A DNA stretch of 64,000 nt from Cristatella mucedo. Its lineage: Eukaryota; Bryozoa; Phylactolaemata; Cristatellidae. Position 1 is the stretch's first letter. Each line of letters opens with the position of its first letter. This document shows, piece by piece, positions 1 through 12,300 of the stretch. A program made the position numbers and the translations under genes. Where the stretch lies: positions 7,865,001-7,929,000 of the forward strand of contig WPIO01000006.1 in NCBI GenBank assembly GCA_009760855.2. Reading direction: 5' to 3'. Under the pieces are notes generated by a model. It saw nothing but the letters and a program-made list of their open reading frames with translations. It did no database searches and was not told the DNA's origin.

Positions 1-1115
1 GCACAGGAAGACGCGTATCATAGGCTGGTCCCGCCACGTGATTAGTGTTACCACACAGCGGCTGCCCGTCCTGATAGCGAAGCTCAAGACGAGCGAGTTT
101 CAATTTCTCCGCGCATCATAACAAAAAATAATTTATTATAAATTCTAAATACGATCTGGTCACGTAGGCTAACCGCAGCCGGAAGCCACCTTGAATACAC
201 TTTGGACTACGGTACCAGAGATCCTCGATTTGTGGAGTTCTTTTTGCGTTCTCTGTATTACTTCATGGCGAAGAGGAACGCTGGCGTGGACTGGGGTAAG
301 GGAAAAATCTTCCCAGTGGACAAGGATGATCTCTTAGTGGGTCCGGCTTGAAGGCTTGCGCGTAGGACGCGCCAGCGATACCTCTCCCCAGCTGCCGGCA
401 TAGGGTGGGAATAATTCTCCGAGCGGCAAAATGCAAAGAACGCTGGTGGGGTCTTCTGCAGTTTAGGACTGTATGATGGATGGACTTGATGTTTTTTAAT
501 TGTCGAGTATGCTAACCTTACCCTCATCCGGAAGCGTCAAGTTCACGCCCATCTAAGTGGGCGGAGGCGCCCGCCGTGGTTCAGTATGGCGAGCAATCCG
601 GCTCGGCTTAAACTGCCGAACACCTAAGCCCCAGAACCGCGGTTTGCTAGTTAGTTTTGAAACTGCCAATATTTTTTAATCGATCGCATCATTAATATGG
701 GTTGTTTGGGCAAAGCATGCAGCTGTCAGCTCAGCAAGGGCCGGCTACCGTGATGTTTTCTTACGTTTTGCCGTTGAAACATCAGTGATCAATTTTTGTA
801 TGGTTGGTTGTCGTATTTTTCTTGTATCTATGCTCTTTGGGGGGCATCAAGTTGCCCAAGAAAGCTCTGTGTATTATTAGGACTGGCTGATCCGTGAGGA
901 ACGCTTTCTGGGGCTCGCCCGCCGCCCAGATTACTTACTTCCTAGCCCGCTGGGATGCCGGGAAGACACGCTGTTGTAGGACGCGACCATGCTGTAGCGC
1001 CAAACGGCTCAGTTGATGAACTACCTGCAGGTCGCCAGTGTTCGAACAAGGCTATCTGTAAAGGAACCGCGATTCGAATATCGCCTTTGCACCCAGTGCT
1101 GAGTGTCGAATGCTT
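1..1115. other. No gene seen
   Basis: Mixed-composition, CpG-poor sequence. Frames are short and show no domain. No repeat family recognised elsewhere in the window was found here. Confidence 0.5.
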
Positions 1116-1445
1116 GAATGTAATGTAATGTATCTCCGTCAGTAACTCCACAAAGTCATAAAGACCATGTGGATGTTACGCAGGAGAGTTTTGTATAGCG
1201 CACTCACAGCCTAAGCGGCTTTCGGTACGCATTCGATAGCCAACAGACTTAGTCTCACGCAACAAAGAGAAAGTGGGAAGCATAGCAGAGTTAGGAGAGC
1301 AGTTGAGGTAGTGAGTAGCATAGAAGTAGCAGTTCAGGACCGCTGAAAAAGATGTGCCATAGTCGGCAGTTGGAGAGTAGATGTCGTTGCGTAAGAATTG
1401 TTGAAGCGAGTTCCACAGTCTAGGACCTGCAGAGCTAAAGCTTCT
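1116..1445 (-). mobile_element. LINE-B 3' fragment
   Basis: The minus strand reads GLRLWNSLQQFLRN-like sequence. It then runs through the conserved 3' UTR (CCGAAAGCCGCTTAGGCTGT) to the ACATTACATTACATT tail at 1116-1132. Confidence 0.8.
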
Positions 1446-1864
1446 GAACCGATCGATATAGAGACTAGCAGGCGAAGCAGAGCGAAGTTATAGTTAGCAG
1501 GCGCAGAGTGAATGACTCGGCTGCCAGACAGCTAGTGCAGCTCCTTCTCCTCCACGCTGACTAGCCTTTCCTTGTGGAGATTCGGCACGCCCACATATGG
1601 GAGAATGGTCAGCTTTATTCGTCCACATTGGGCACGACGGATGAAAGTTGACAGAATTCTTAAAAAACAGCTATTACTACGATTCATATTGGTTGACATT
1701 GGTTGACTCGTTGACTACGATCGCCATCGCAGGGAATAGCTGTGAACTGGGTGATGGCTGTGAGCTGGTAGTCACTAAGTGCATGCATGCAACATGTTGT
1801 GACAGAGAGGACAAAAGGGAGAAATGAGGGATGAGGGCAGGACGGTACGCGGACGAGAAGGAGG

Positions 1865-1899
1865 AAGCAGAAGCAGCAGCAGCAGCAGCAGCAGCAGCT
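1865..1899 (+). repeat. AGC microsatellite
   Basis: About eleven AGC units in a purine-rich stretch. Confidence 0.9.
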
Positions 1900-2020
1900 G
1901 CAAAGGAGATGCAAAAAAGAATAAGAAGAGGAAGGCAATAATCAAAGACAAAAAAGCCTTCAGCGGTAAAAGCCGACATAACCAGTGCTGCCGTACGACC
2001 TTATTACGTTACCGTGCCAC

Positions 2021-2050
2021 TATTATTATTATTATTATTATTATTATTAT
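2021..2050 (+). repeat. ATT microsatellite
   Basis: Ten ATT units without a recognisable LINE tail beside them. Confidence 0.85.
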
Positions 2051-2127
2051 CATTGATTCCTCGTGACTTTGGCCTATAGTGTATGCACATGTCCGCAAGT
2101 GGGCTTATGTCTTCAAAAAAGTAAGGA

Positions 2128-2200
2128 TCGGGTGATTCAGCAGCCTCATTTATTAAGTGGCAGAAGAGTGGCCTCGGTAGCTTTCATCCCACTTAACAGT
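2128..2200 (-). mobile_element. SINE-B 3' fragment
   Basis: The plus strand GATTCAGCAGCCTCATTTAT, then GCAGAAGAGTGGCC, is the reverse of the SINE-B end. Confidence 0.4.
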
Positions 2201-2805
2201 TAGCAATTGAGTGTTGGCTGCTGAAAGGCATCGAGACGGCAAGCTGGGTGGGAAAGTGCAAGCGCGTTGCATCGGTAAGGAGTTTCCTGCCAAACGTCAC
2301 ATGTCCTCTGATGAGCTTGCGGGCAGGGCTATGCTACTGCAAGAAGACTGCTTTAGTTCTTGTGATCTCTTCTTTCACAGAAGGGTCGTTAGAGAAATTT
2401 GGTTCAGAGGCTTGACCTTGGGCTCTATGCTTCACTGGCAGCATCAAGGTCGGAGTAGCAGCAGTGACAGGAAGCTGTTTCAGCCTACTTCCTAGCCTAG
2501 TGCAGTGCTTAATCGATTGCTGATCGACTCTTAGCTTCGTGTGGGGTGACAACCACTAACTTTCGAGTGAGGGGGTCCTGTGCTCTCTTCAGCATGCATA
2601 TTACTAGTGTTATAACCCTAACCAAGCAAGGAGAGTTTTTCCTGACCTGTTCTTTGGATGACTATCATCTTGCTAGGGATGCCCAGGGTCTGGCGTAAAG
2701 ATACTGAATCTACACTGTTAACATACTTCTACCCACCTCGATGAGTCTTCAAAGATTACCCTATAGCTTTTTGTCTTTGGACTATAGATCAGTTCTAAAG
2801 GGGGA

Positions 2806-3447
2806 GAGTCAAGAAAATACGTATAAAATTGGTTCGACCATCGAATATATGGTACCTTTCAAAAGGCAAATGTGTTAGAAATGGAATCGAAAGTTCCGAC
2901 GACTTCAACGTAAAAGAAAACATGATTATGCAAACCATGACTAACCTGAATGTAAACCGGTAGCAAATTATCTGCAAATACTAAGTTTACCGATCTCAAC
3001 ATCAAATGCTACTTCTAATCCAACTTGTTGAACTTTGGTAGATCGAAAAACCTTCGTGAAGCCTATTGAGATGTATGCTTGTGGCTTTTAAAAAGCTTCA
3101 TTTGAGTGTATTTTTGCACTTTGTAAATTCAATAACTTCACCGTTAATTTACATAATGGTGAATTTTGAATTTAGTTCTGCTTTTTAACACAGCCCCACA
3201 ATTATTCCTGATTTCGGTCAGATAGGTTTTGCTATACATGCCATCAAATGCCCTTTATTTTTATGCAGCTTTGTTTTCTGCAATCATAGACTGATGATGA
3301 TGCAATCATGGCTTGCATCATCATTTTTCTTTTACATTGAAGTCGTCAGAACTTCCCATTCCATTCCTAAGACATTTGTCTTTTGAAAAGTACCATAGAC
3401 AAACATTCGATTGTCGGACCAATTTATAAGTAATTTCTTGACTTTTC
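2806..3447. repeat. Inverted repeat, arms about 140 bp, loop about 360 bp
   Basis: The left arm (about 2806-2942) and the reverse complement of the right arm (about 3306-3447) agree closely. Shared blocks include GTCAAGAAA, ATCGAAT, CTTTCAAAA and GACGACTTCAA. Similarity stops abruptly at both arm ends. No coding sequence is recognised inside. Possible foldback element or MITE. Confidence 0.65.
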
Positions 3448-4299
3448 CGCTGAATGGAATACTTGACATTCATTATTCGCTTCAAGTGTTCTGTGCTAGA
3501 TTGGTATCGATTACATTTGGAGAGCACTCTCCTGGTTTGCACAGACAGGTGAAGCTTTAGAACAATAATCCATTTCCCCCTACCCTGTCCAGCCCCTTGC
3601 TCTAAGTAAGCTGGCATGTAGCATTCTTTTTTTGCATTACGTAGAGTAAGCAAACACTGTCAGCTAGTCATCGATTTTGTACTGTTGATTTGTGTAGTCT
3701 TTGTTAGCTGGTGTTCGTTTTTTGCTCCTGACTATTCTGTTTGATCTGCCCAAGTTGCATTTCGGTGTGCTTATAGCAATAGTGGAAGGGTGAGTCAGCA
3801 AGAGCTCAGACCACAGATGCAATATCGCCTGATGTCGTGCTTTTGGTTTCAACCCTGAGGACCCAGTAGGCATCATACTGGAGAGTTCACTATGGCCCAC
3901 TGTTAGATAGAATCACGGTTTATGGTTTCCTATTGGGTCACCACTGGCAGCAGGACCGATAACCCTAGGTTTGAGACTCCTCACTTGCCCACTGCCATAC
4001 CCTTGGCAATAGCCTATCAATTTGATCCACTACGTGGGTGACAGTTTAGAAGACCTATTGGCAAATCTAGTGTCTTCCAGAAACCGGAATGCCTTAACCT
4101 TACAGTTGGCTAGTCAGCGTATTCCCTGTTGCTTATAGACATAATCTGCATGTGCTCACGCCAGCTCTGAAGTCCTGTAGCTCTTTCTCATTACTGGGTT
4201 TCATATCTGTACAAAACTACAGGTGATGAAAAACTCGACAGCTTGTCTCATTTCTTGTGAGCATCACGGTTGCAATGTTATGTCATTCTCTTCGATCTA

Positions 4300-4765
4300 C
4301 ATTGATGCTTCTTTAGACAGTGCATCAACTTCAAGGTCTTTTCACTCACTTTTAGATTCCTTCGTTCTCTTGCTCCAGCTTACCTATATGAAGTAATTGT
4401 TCCTCAGGCTTCCTCAGTTGTTATCAGTTGTTCCTCTGATTCGGATCGTTTAGCTGTGTCTCCACCCAACCTCAAACTCTTTGGTGGCCCAGTTCATATG
4501 CTTCCAAAGCCTGGATATTGCTACCGACTGACATCACGACTTCCTCTGATTTGGCGACATTTAAACGCACCTAAAAACCCACCTGCTCTGCCGTCCATAT
4601 ACATTTTCCTTGATGCACATGTATGCATGCTGAAGTTGTACTTGCTGTTATCAGTAATCAGTTGACATGCTTTATTCCTTGGCTATGTTAAATCTTTAGA
4701 AAGAGCTTTAGTTCTTTTTGGTTTATATACCAATGTATTATTATGATTATTATTGTTATGGTTGT
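4300..4765 (+). mobile_element. Decayed LINE-A 3' fragment
   Basis: ACTTCAAGGTCTTTTCACTC and the following bases align with the LINE-A RT C-terminal region. The stretch ends in a diverged tail (TTTAGAAAGAGCTTTAGTTC) and ATTATT bases. Stops occur throughout. Confidence 0.65.
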
Positions 4766-4974
4766 ATAACCAGGAGATTGGAGCCATCGAAGCAGGAGGC
4801 AGAGCATTTAAGAAAAAAGCTGTGAAGAAAGCAGGTACAAAAACAGCTTAAAAAGATTCGTGAATATGCAGCAAGCTTGATGTCTGAATGACTGACCTAA
4901 AAAACTGGGTCGTGATGTTCAGCAAGGGATCTGCTTCCAAAACTTTGTTAACCAGACATACTTGCTCTAGAGAA

Positions 4975-5062
4975 GGGGCTCGAACCGACGACCTCGGTCA
5001 TCAATGCACTCATCTTGACCTCGGTCGAACTTAGACCACTGGGCCAAGCCAGTGGACACTCA
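4975..5062 (-). mobile_element. SINE-A head fragment
   Basis: The minus strand reads TTGGCCCAGTGGTCTAAG, then GAGGTCGTCGGTTCGAGCCC (good box A and box B). The LINE-like tail is missing. It does not close as a canonical tRNA cloverleaf because the insert between the boxes is too long. Confidence 0.55.
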
Positions 5063-6140
5063 GACAAAGCAAAACTGGAATTTTTCGAGAATTTTGTGGG
5101 TTATCTTTCGTAGGCAGCAGTATTTAATATTTGGGCATTATTTAATCGTCCTCAGTTTTTATCCCTATCGTGTGATAAATAGGATGGTCTAGTTTTCTTT
5201 TACCTGCGATCGACAGCCACGCTGCAGATGATTTAGTTTTTCAAAGCTTCCAGCATGGACTTCTCACACTTCCTAATCAGCAGGGTAATTTGAGCAATTC
5301 AACAGATGGCCCGGTGGTGTCCACTGTATTTTATGTGTCTTCTTGGGCCCGATGGAGGCAGCTCGTGGACAGCAAGTGTTTCCATTTCTCGGCACACCGT
5401 TTATCATCATCTTTGGTCCCAAGTACCTGTAGTGAGCTCAAATTGAGCTCAATAGAGAAATTGGCAGACACGTTTTGACGGCGAACTTTTTCCTCCTCTT
5501 GCCTGCCTCATGATTGCCCTCCCCCCAGCAGAGGTAGCAATCAGCACGGTGCCGAACGGTGTACCGCAATCTGGTGCTTGCGTGGCGTCATAGTAGTAGC
5601 AGCTCGATACGTCTCAGCAGCTCTCTGTTTGTGAGAACTCTATCCACCGATTCACGATTTGAGAGGACGTCAGTGCATGCCGAGACTGATTCTTGTGCTG
5701 TAACGCGCTGCCGGCCGCTGCACGAATACAGCTCGAACTCAGCTAGCTGGATTTTCAAGTTCCAACGATCGCTATACGACCAGTCGACTGCTGATCAGAA
5801 TGCTGGTAGCACCCCGTGTCTGGGGCTGTCGGTTGCTTGCTTTGCAAATGTTTGAGGCGTGCTGATTTTATTTGATTAGACCTTATTTGTCCTCTGTTCG
5901 ACAATGTACTCTCTGCACGCTGGCTTCATCTGCCTGCATCCGCTGGCTGCAGGCTTTTTGTGGCGGCTTTTTGTGGCGATTGGACGTGAGCCAGCCAGTG
6001 GCTCGACCCTGTGCCCGCAGGGTCATTGTGCAGGCTGATCGCATGACCATGTGCCAATAGTGCCGGGGCATCGCCTACAGCGATTGCTTTCAGTAGGTTT
6101 AGGCCGGTGTGTGTGAGTCTGCGTGTGTGTAAGGCCATGT

Positions 6141-6189
<49 letters not shown>

Positions 6190-7604
6190 CGTGCGTGTGT
6201 GTGTGTGTGTGTGCGCGCGCTCTCGCATGGGCTTGCTTCTTCCTGCCTCTCCACTCTGTCGTACTGTGTTAACAAGCCTTGCGGCTACCTGCCACTCTAT
6301 ATCGGCGATGCTGCTTTCTCTTTGATGAAGCCTCCGGACGGCCCATCGCACAGGGTGCTGGAAAAGGCGAAAGTTGGGTTACGTTTCGTGTGGGTGCTGA
6401 AACTGGAAAGGTGAGGTGGGGCAGAGGTCAACGATGGCTGTAGGCATTTGATTGCCATGCGTCTTACCGACTGACCGTGCTTCTCCCTTTGACGTGTGTA
6501 AAATTCATAGAAAAAGCTTTGGTTCTCTTGCTGCACGTAACCAATTAAACTGGGCTTACACAGGCGATTCTGGCTAGGGATTGCTTCCAGCTCTGGTGCA
6601 TGCATCACCAAGATTGCTAGCTGGTATAAGGCCGATGGAAGACCGACAAAGGCTGATTAAGTTGATCACTGGCCAGCTCTTGTTTTAGGACTCACACTTT
6701 GAGATGGAGGGCAGTGAAGACAATCGTGTAAACAGTTGAAATTGACCTTCAAGCCTTTGATGAAGCTTGGAATTCAGGCATTTTGCTACCTCTCAGCAAT
6801 TTTGCCGCAACCACTCTGGGGATGTAGCTGGTGGGATGCTAGGAGGAAAGCAAGATGGCCGTGTAAACTTCCTAGGAGAAGAGAGGCCTAAGCTCGATGG
6901 ATGAGTCAGTAGCTTGGTGGTGGTGCTGGGCTGCTCACAGAGGCTGGTGCAGAGACTGGAGGCGGGCAGTCATCCAAATGAGCTACCGAATGCTGCAGAG
7001 CCGTTAATTTTGAGTCGGTCGGTCAAGTCGGCTTTACTTTTTCACGGTTTTACTTGATCAAGGAATAAGGACAGGTGGAGAATTTCGGCTTCCGTTGCTG
7101 CCGAGTCCAGATTGACTGCTGGCTACAATCGCAGCCCAGCCTCCCCCCAGCCGCTCATCAATTGATTGACCGACTGCATCGGCCCACCGGATCTTCCGGT
7201 CGACTGCTCTTGTGCTTCAGTGCTGCTGCCAACGTGCTCTCGTGTATGAGCGCATTTCAAATGCGGTGTCAAGCTTATCCTCTCGAGCCTGGCATCCCTT
7301 CGGTGGCTGCTGCCGCATCTTTGCTGACCCGCTTGGTCGCCTCCATCCATCTATTCTGTGGCTGCGTGCGAAACATTTCTCATCTGCTTGCACCAGCATC
7401 TTGGACCGATCGTGTCCACAGCGTGCATGTCTGCTTCGCATGTGCATGGGCAACGATACGTGGGTGCAAGAGTCATCTGCCGGCTGCCGTGTGCTAACGA
7501 AGGCGATCGCGAGCGACACGCTCACGACGCTGTGCATCATAGCTCGTGCTGCATAGCACCCTAAGCCACTGCAAGCCGTCCAGTGGTGTCTCTGTCAACC
7601 TAGC
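5063..7604. other. Intergenic, no supported gene
   Basis: Apart from the TG repeat there are only short overlapping frames on both strands (for example 7075-7556), with no domain or splice pattern. It is upstream of DERA and could hold its missing first exon or 5' UTR. Confidence 0.4.
6139..6212 (+). repeat. TG microsatellite
   Basis: TG dinucleotides with a few GTGC interruptions. They give long spurious open frames on both strands. Confidence 0.9.
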
Positions 7605-7722
7605 GGTTATATTTTTGCTTGCTGCATGTGCATTTTAATGTAAAGTTCCTAGAAAGAGATTGAGTTCTCTGAGGGCACTATATCAAATGTATTATTATTA
7701 TTATTATAATTATTATAACTAT
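7605..7722 (+). mobile_element. LINE-A tail fragment
   Basis: Only the last part of the 3' UTR is present: CCTAGAAAGAGATTGAGTTC, then TCTGAGGGCACTATATC and an ATT repeat. Confidence 0.7.
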
Positions 7723-8034
7723 TATCATTCTCGAGCCAGCTAGGAGCACTAACGAGGCCTATGGCATAATAGGCTGCAGAACCTGGCAGTTTTGACCCTG
7801 CCGGTGGCCTTAGCAGAAATGTGCTGACAGAAAAAATGCCAGTGCCAGTCGTCGCTGCCTGCAGGGCAGGCAGCTTCTCCAATTATCTCCTCTTCTTCTC
7901 TCGTCCTTTTCTGGAAATTTTCCCTAGCCGTCTGCAGCCAGTTCCACCGGCTGTGCAGGCACGTTGAAGCAAATATCCCGAGTAGGCGCGGTTGCACGAC
8001 GGCGTTCGCAGCCAGCCGAGCGGCACGTCTAAAA

Positions 8035-8193
8035 AAATATAATTCATTTGTATAGCACCCGAAGAGAACTTACTTAATCTCTATTCAGGTGCTTCACATA
8101 TGCCGCGGGGCTTGAGCCTGCGATCTCGGTTATCAAATGCATTCACCATGACCTTGGTGGGGGCAGAGCCGTAGCCATTGGGCCAAACCTTGC
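8035..8193 (-). mobile_element. SINE-A copy
   Basis: On the minus strand TTTGGCCCAATGGCTAC leads to GAGATCGCAGGCTCAAGCCC and the tail GCACCTGAATAGAGATTAAG, TAAGTTCTCTTCGGGTGC. Confidence 0.7.
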
Positions 8194-8374
8194 ACAGGGT
8201 CTTGTGGGACCGGCCGTGGACTAGGCTAGAGGCTAGCTCTGACTCACTGGCGAACGTGTGCTGGTAAACGGTCACCAGCATAGGATGCATATGATGTCTA
8301 CTGAATTCCCCATGCTGAGGATTCGAAAAACACCGATGTGTTGCATGTCTAAATTGGCAACTGCCAGTCAGCAG

Positions 8375-8515
8375 TTGATCGCTCAGTCGTGCTCTTCATG
8401 ACCCGGGTCGTGGGTTCGAGTCCTGCAGTGCGCGATTCTTTATCGCCTGCTGCTTCGGCAGCAATAACCCTAAAGGCTGCTCTGTCGCTATATAAACGAG
8501 GCTGTTAAACGAGCC
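8375..8515 (+). mobile_element. SINE-B copy with replaced second stem
   Basis: Box B GTGGGTTCGAGTCC, first hairpin CGAT/ATCG, then TGCTGC-TTCG-GCAGCA (8448-8463) where other copies have ACTG-CAAG-CGGT. The body length is unchanged. It ends TATAAACGAGGCTGTTAAAC. Confidence 0.75.
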
Positions 8516-9352
8516 AGGCGCCTTTTGTCAAAATGGGCTGGAGGGGGAGGGGGACCAAGTGACTTCCGATTGCTGGAACTAGGTCACTTGAAACAGTCCG
8601 GCACTCGCTCGGTCCAGTGCTGTTTTTGTGCTTCTCCGAGGCAAATGCAGGTTGCTTTGCGTGCATGGTTTTTCTGTAGCCATATAGTTTGGTGACGTTA
8701 GCCAGCTCGTGGCAGCCTCCTTGTAAGTGCCGAAACGATGCATCACAACAGCGTTAGGAGGACGGTGCAGTGCAAAGTGTCTTTGCATCAGGCTGAAGCG
8801 CCGAGCGTGCAGCAAGTGTGAGCACTGACGTCATCGGATTAGTGCTCCGGGGCAAGCATCGACTTGCCCTTGCTCTGACCAAGCAGATGCTGCACTTAGC
8901 GAGCCGTGCCTGGTGAGAATTGGTGCTCTAGACTATGCTAGAGCAGCCGTGCCTCGACTTCAGTGGGTGCCACCTGAGGCATAGCCCGTGCTGCTGAGCT
9001 GATGCTGGGGCAGCAGCTTCCTCCTCCCCCTCGGCATTGCCAAATTGCCTCCAGGAAATGAGAGCAGCGTGCCTTTAACAGTTGGACACGATGGCTACCG
9101 ATACTCGCACACGTCTCGAAAGCACTCGAACTGCCTCGAGTTGATGCGGAGTGAAGCGCTTAGTGAGGCGTTTGGCTGCCAGTCAGCTGCTGCGCTACTA
9201 ACTGCCGGACTTCCGGACGACCGGAGGTCTCTTTCCTGCCCTGTGCTGCCACCTGCCGTGCGGGCGGAGGCACTGGCTAGGCTTGCGGGGGTCAGGTCAG
9301 CCTCAGCTACGACATGTACGTATTTGTATGTCTGTACGTGTTTGCTTTGTAG
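8516..9352. other. Probable DERA upstream region or first intron
   Basis: Moderately GC-rich sequence before the first recognised DERA exon. The missing exon 1 should be a short ATG exon ending in phase 1. No candidate here stood out. Confidence 0.35.
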
Positions 9353-12300
9353 ATCCTTCGTGGATCGATAGTGCAGTGGTCAATTTGTCTGCCGTGAATG
9401 CACGGGCTGCTACCTTCGGCACGCGTCGAACAGTGAAGAAGCAGTGGCAGGTCTGTAGTACTTCAGCTAGCGCTTGTGTTTGCAATTTTAATTGATCTCT
9501 AAAACTACTCACAGACCTGAAAGCGCACATGCGATGGGGCAGGTACCCAGGGATGCGCTTACAAGTCCACCCTGCTGGGAACGGGGGGGGGGGGGCGACT
9601 CGTGTGGTCTTGCAATAGGGCCTCATCATTGTGGTACATGTAGTCGTAGCCACACCGCCTAGTTACTGCCCAAGCTTCTTCCCCGTGCTAGCCTTGTAGC
9701 TTGACATTCTCTAAGCGGCAGGTGCACGATACCACACAGAACACCGAAGCGGGCTCAAAGACGTTTATTCACGTGGACGCCACAGCGGGCCAGTATGCGA
9801 CTGCCTGCCGGCGTCCTCGACCTCATTCCCCGGGCCTTTGCCACCCGTTACTTATAAACCACTGTCATGAATCATAAGAGCCCATATTCCAACGACATAA
9901 TGTCATAATCTCAAAATAATCACAAGCCTGAGCCGCTGAACCTGACCTGCGTAAGTATTTGTGTCGATGGCATTCGTATGCTGAACGGTTATCATCTAAA
10001 GGTACAGTGTAGTTGCATGGTGGGCTGTTGAACGTTAGTTATTAGTAGTACATTGGTATGATAATAGCTATCCGGCAAAGGCTTCCTAGTAGCCTTATTA
10101 GACTTCTATTAAAGAATGCAGCTGCTTGCATCCAGCATTAGCAATAGATCCGGAGTCAAAGCTTTGGCAACCCTCAATGACAGCAGGTATGCCCACGTCG
10201 GGCAAAGTTTGGTCCCCTCAAACCATTCTATGCACGACTCGTGTAAGGTGGGAAAACGAAATCATTGACGTAAATAGCATGGGCAAATGCCATCGTGCCG
10301 CCCACAAGCACTCTTAGTCGATTTGTATTTGCACTGTAAGTTGTGAGCGACTATGTAAAATAATGTTTCAGTAATGCTTAACATTTGGCCCAACTTTGGT
10401 ATGCTGTAAATCACCCTCAGCAACCGATCGATGTCGCATGACATGCTAGTTAAGTTCAACCTTTGGTGTCATCGGTGGTCCTATAAGTGGGTGTTCGTGA
10501 AGCCTGCACTCCTGCGTTCATACTTCATGCTCCTCTACCTAGCCATATTCGACCAGCTGATGGTACGGTAGCCCTGCTTTGCTGTGCCAACAGTGCTAGC
10601 TATGCCACCCGAGGAGGAACTTCCTTTCCTAGTTTCTCGCAAAGCATTTGCCCTACTTAGTATGAGTAACCGATTAGACTGACCATATGTGGCTCTCCCA
10701 CTCTGCCTGTAGGGTAAGTTTGGAAACATGCAGACTCTAGCCCTGCATCAGGAACAGCTCTTTAGTTCGAGTAGAAGAGCGTTTGCTTCTGCTGCTTTAG
10801 TTCATAGAAAAGAATCTCCTCCTAGGTAGAACGATTCTTATACAATTTTTGTACGGATGAAGGCTACCTACTTCATCTGATGAGAAGTACTAGCAGAAAA
10901 AGGCACATTCATGGACCAGCCTATTACTGGAGTGGATATATTTGGATGGATGGACGGACGGACGGGTGGATGGATGGGTGGAGGGATAGAGATAGGTAGG
11001 GGAAGTGGGGAAGGGATAAAGAGAAGGGAGGGAGGGATGGAGATGGAAGAGGGTATATGTGTGTGAGAGAGAGAGTGAGAGAGGAAGATTTCCTAAGTGG
11101 GAGATTTGAAAAGGAAAAAGGTGGGAAGGGTAGAGAAAGGAATGGAAGAGGAAGGAAGGTAAGGAAAGGAAGGACCTTGCACAGTTTCTGGGGTAACAGA
11201 CATTGTTATCGAAGAATTATTTGGAGCAGCTGTTGACAAAACGAATTTGGTTCGGCACAGTGTGACTGGCCTGGCTGCAAGGAAGAGGCAAGAGATCTGA
11301 CATTAGCCGGGTGAATGTACAGTACTTAGCAAAGGTCATTTATTAGGACACTGTTCCTCTGTTCCAGATTGGGAAGCCGAACCGATATGATGCTAACTTG
11401 CAGTGCACTTCGAGGATGGCTTGAACGATGCTTTATAGGTTATCCAAGGTCCGCAACTGTTCATCTGTCATTGTACATTGTGTGCCCCACGTTTTTGAGT
11501 TGCGAACTGATGGAAGCAGCACGACGGTGTGCAATAACATTTCTTACTTCCAGGCTGCGTGGGAGCTGCGTGCGGTGACCTGCATCGACCTCACGACTCT
11601 TTCCGGTGATGATACATATGCCAACGTAGAGCGGCTATGCTATAAGGCAGCATATCCGGTACGTGGCGATCTCCTTAAGGCCATGAACATGGATCAGAAA
11701 GGTAATTTTCTTGTGCACACATCTGTTGGGCGTAGCTGATTGACGTCCGGTTCTCCTGCGCATGACGACTCGCCCACTCATAGGCCGGTCCCAAAAGCTA
11801 TTTTTAATTGCTGCTCCTCGTCTAGCTTACGTAACTAAGTCAACCTTACTGATGCATTGTGCAGATCCGATTCTGGTCTGTGTGCATTCGTCAAAGCTTT
11901 TAGTCGTTGTCTCGTCTGTCATATCATTTTATCATATTATTGTCATTTGCTTGTAGGCCTGACGGTGGGAGCCGTGTGCGTCTACCCCAGTCGTGTAGCC
12001 GACTGCGTGCGTGCCTTGCAGAAAATCGGCGCAGGACATATACCGATTGCTTCCGGTCAGCCATTGAGCCTCGTCCATGTTGCCTCGCTGTCGTGCTTGA
12101 GCAAAAAATCGTACAAGGCCCGCGCTGCCTGAGGCCGCAGATTTTGGACAGAGCTCTCTTACTTGCCCTGGACTAATTGCTGATCGAGTTGCATGATTCG
12201 TTTTGCAGTGGCCACCGGCTTTCCGGCAGGGCAGACATTGCTAAAAACGCGCCTGGAGGAGATTCGTGAAGCCGTCGCCGATGGAGCCAGTGAAATCGAT

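Noticed and set aside
4975-5062. Functional tRNA gene
   Set aside because: Box A and box B are good, but the spacer is too long and the arms do not pair as a cloverleaf. It matches SINE-A copies elsewhere in the window.
6107-6414. Cys-Val and Thr-His frames on both strands
   Set aside because: Translation of the TG microsatellite.
7075-7556. Three overlapping frames of 107-140 codons on both strands
   Set aside because: No domain, no splice pattern and equal openness in several frames suggest chance.
9045-9371. DERA exon 1 within the frame just upstream of exon 2
   Set aside because: The frame runs through the splice acceptor in the wrong phase and shows no similarity to the DERA N-terminus.
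9700-10000. Solo LTR
   Set aside because: A reverse-strand AATAAA and a TG-like start suggested one, but there is no second copy, no target duplication and no retroviral coding sequence.
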